Part shown: in pieces, positions 62,590 through 64,000 of the stretch | Layout: each line of letters begins with the position of its first letter | How positions within the stretch are numbered: position 1 is the first letter of the stretch | Source of the DNA: Actinoallomurus purpureus | GTDB lineage: Bacteria; Actinomycetota; Actinomycetes; Streptosporangiales; Streptosporangiaceae | Assembly: GCF_024055795.1 (NCBI RefSeq) | Contig: NZ_JAMXMY010000034.1 | Location: 1-64,000 of the forward strand | Direction of reading: 5' to 3' | DNA length: 64,000 bases | Translations under genes and position numbers: made by a program | Notes under the pieces: generated by a model | The model's input: only the letters and a program-made list of their open reading frames with translations | Told to the model about the DNA's origin: nothing | Databases searched by the model: none

Positions 62590-64000
62590 ATGCCCGTTCC
62601 CAGCACTGCGGCCGCCCGGGCAGGCAGCGAGGCCGCTTCGGTCGCTGCCGATCCGCCGTCCGCCCGCGTTCCCGTTCTGATCGTGGGCGGCAGCGTCGTG
62701 GGGGCTTCGGCCGCGCTGTTCCTCGCCGCCCGCGGCATCACCCCCGTCCTGGTCGAGAAGCACGCCGCGGTCTCGACCCGGCTGCGCGCCAAGCTGTTCT
62801 ATGCGCGCACGATGGAGACGTACCGCTGTGTCGGGGCCGACCAGGACATCTATGCCGTCCAGCGCCGCCTCCCGCCGGCCGACCACGCCGCGGTGGTCGC
62901 CTCGCTCGCCGGCCCGGAGCTGCGGCGCTGGCGGCTGCCCGCCGCGGAGGACTTCAGCAGCGTCTCGCCGTGCCCCAGCGCCTTCGTCAAACAGGCCGAC
63001 CTGGAGAAGGTCGTCCGTGCGCACGCCCGCGCCGCCGGCGCCGACCTGCGTTTCGGCCACCGCCTCCTCGAACTGCGCCGGCACGACGACCAGGTCGTGG
63101 CGCTGATACGCCGCGCCGACGGCAGCACGTACACCGTGGCGGCCGACTATCTGCTGGCCGCGGACGGAAACGGCAGCGCCGTCCGCGAGAGCCTGGGCAT
63201 CGGCCGCAGCGGCACCGAGGTGCTCGCGCACGTCATGGAGATCGGCTTCGAAGCCGACCTGCGTCAGATGCTCGAGGGTCGCCGGCTCGCCCTGGCCTTC
63301 ACCGGCCCGCCCGAGCAGGCGGTCCTGTCCTGGAACACCGCACAGGACCGCGGGACGGTGTCGGTGACCTACGATCCCGCACTCACCGATCCGGCGACGT
63401 TCGATGTCCAGCGGTGCCGTGGGATCGTCTCGCGCGCGCTCGGGCTGCCGGCATCGCGTTTCACGCTCACCGGGAGCCGCCCCTGGCAGATGGGCGGCTG
63501 GGTCGCCGACTCCTACCGCGCCGGCCGGATCTTCCTGCTCGGCGACGCGGTGCACGTCACCCCGCCGACCGGCGGCTTCGGCGCCAACACCGGCATCCAG
63601 GACGCCTGGAACCTCACCACCAAACTGGTCTCGGTCCTGCGCGGCCACGCGGACCCTCGGCTGCTGGACGACTACGAGCCCGAGCGCCGCGCGGTGGGCC
63701 GGATCACGGTGGAGCAGGCGCTGCTGCGCGCCCGCGACCGCGCCCAGGTCCCGATCGAGAACCGTCCGCTGCTCAGTGAGGCAGCGGTGGCCCTCGGCTA
63801 CCGCTACCCCATGCCCGGTGCCGACCCGGCCGATCTACCCGCGGCCGAGGAGCCGGACCGCTGGCGTGGCGAGCCCGGCACCCGGCTGCCGCATCTGCCC
63901 CTCATCGGCCAGGACGGGCCCGGTTCCACGCTCGACCTGGTCCGCGACGGCCGCTACCTGCTTCTCGCCGGACCCGAAGGACGCCCCTGGGTACAAGCCG
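62590..64000 (+). CDS. FAD-dependent aromatic monooxygenase (truncated by window end)
   Basis: First 470 residues of a PF01494 group A hydroxylase, similar to MhpA and polyketide hydroxylases. FAD motif VLIVGGSVVGASAALFLA (about 29-46; GGSVVG in place of GxGxxG), DG motif LLAADGNGSAVRE (about 182-194), and GD motif IFLLGDAVHVTPPTGG (about 310-325). It uses NAD(P)H and O2 to hydroxylate an aromatic substrate. ATG at 62590 with GCGGAGG upstream. Controlled by the divergent TetR. Confidence 0.9.
   Translation, partial: MPVPSTAAARAGSEAASVAADPPSARVPVLIVGGSVVGASAALFLAARGITPVLVEKHAAVSTRLRAKLFYARTMETYRCVGADQDIYAVQRRLPPADHAAVVASLAGPELRRWRLPAAEDFSSVSPCPSAFVKQADLEKVVRAHARAAGADLRFGHRLLELRRHDDQVVALIRRADGSTYTVAADYLLAADGNGSAVRESLGIGRSGTEVLAHVMEIGFEADLRQMLEGRRLALAFTGPPEQAVLSWNTAQDRGTVSVTYDPALTDPATFDVQRCRGIVSRALGLPASRFTLTGSRPWQMGGWVADSYRAGRIFLLGDAVHVTPPTGGFGANTGIQDAWNLTTKLVSVLRGHADPRLLDDYEPERRAVGRITVEQALLRARDRAQVPIENRPLLSEAAVALGYRYPMPGADPADLPAAEEPDRWRGEPGTRLPHLPLIGQDGPGSTLDLVRDGRYLLLAGPEGRPWVQA

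Overview
The window is about 64 kb of very GC-rich DNA with dense genes, many GTG/TTG starts, many overlapping start/stop codons and several apparently leaderless genes. Gene content points to a filamentous actinomycete, probably of the Streptosporangiales/Thermomonosporaceae type: SpoIIE-type phosphatase, DtxR/IdeR regulator, LAL-type LuxR regulators, a WhiJ-like/DUF397/ATP-binding module, SoxR, and a pdxH-citrate synthase-serC neighbourhood. I recognise families from the translations only; the genus is an inference. I see no rRNA, tRNA or CRISPR array.

Layout. 0-7.5 kb: radical SAM KamA-like enzyme, a secreted GH18-like protein, then four stop/start-overlapping genes (DUF998 membrane protein, alpha/beta hydrolase, lipoprotein, PlsX-like enzyme with an Arg-rich N-terminus) and a saccharopine dehydrogenase-like reductase. 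7.7-9.5 kb: argS with a strong terminator. 9.5-10.8 kb: a less GC-rich patch with two unrecognised genes. 11-15.1 kb: coiled-coil/membrane protein, glutamate-cysteine ligase-like enzyme, DUF2630 and a histone H1-like Lys/Ala protein. 15.3-17.1 kb: a VapBC pair divergent from a CoA transferase, with two perfect palindromes between them. 17.1-23.2 kb: two tandem LAL regulators with matching leaderless starts and a 49-residue small gene between them.

23.2-24.6 kb: a WhiJ-type regulator and a divergent ATP-binding protein, both missing their 5' halves at one junction, plus a short DUF397 gene. The region is flanked by two copies of a 22-bp-stem hairpin repeat. 24.7-33.6 kb: methyltransferase, IclR, a secreted protein with a two-component system whose kinase is frameshifted, acyl-CoA dehydrogenase, LysR, DUF6891 and MerR genes. 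33.4-37.9 kb: a duplication scar, where 130 bp of the thiolase 3' end and 208 bp of the merR 5' part are joined in frame through a 5-bp microhomology. 38-41.4 kb: soxR, and arsR with a divergent quinone oxidoreductase around a large dyad, then an MFS exporter.

41.5-46 kb: accessory genes: aegerolysin-like secreted protein, regulator fragment, DUF4142 protein, small membrane protein and a solo TnpB element. 46-55.8 kb: ordinary chromosome: alcohol dehydrogenase, SpoIIE phosphatase, DtxR, UdgX, FG-GAP protein, MFS, pdxH, citrate synthase. 56.1-60.0 kb: a 3.8-kb cargo (DHA2 exporter, SDR, SnoaL-like protein, LysR) bounded by 33-nt direct repeats, apparently inserted between a small membrane gene and serC. 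61-64 kb: a membrane protein, and a TetR regulator divergent from an FAD monooxygenase that runs off the window end.
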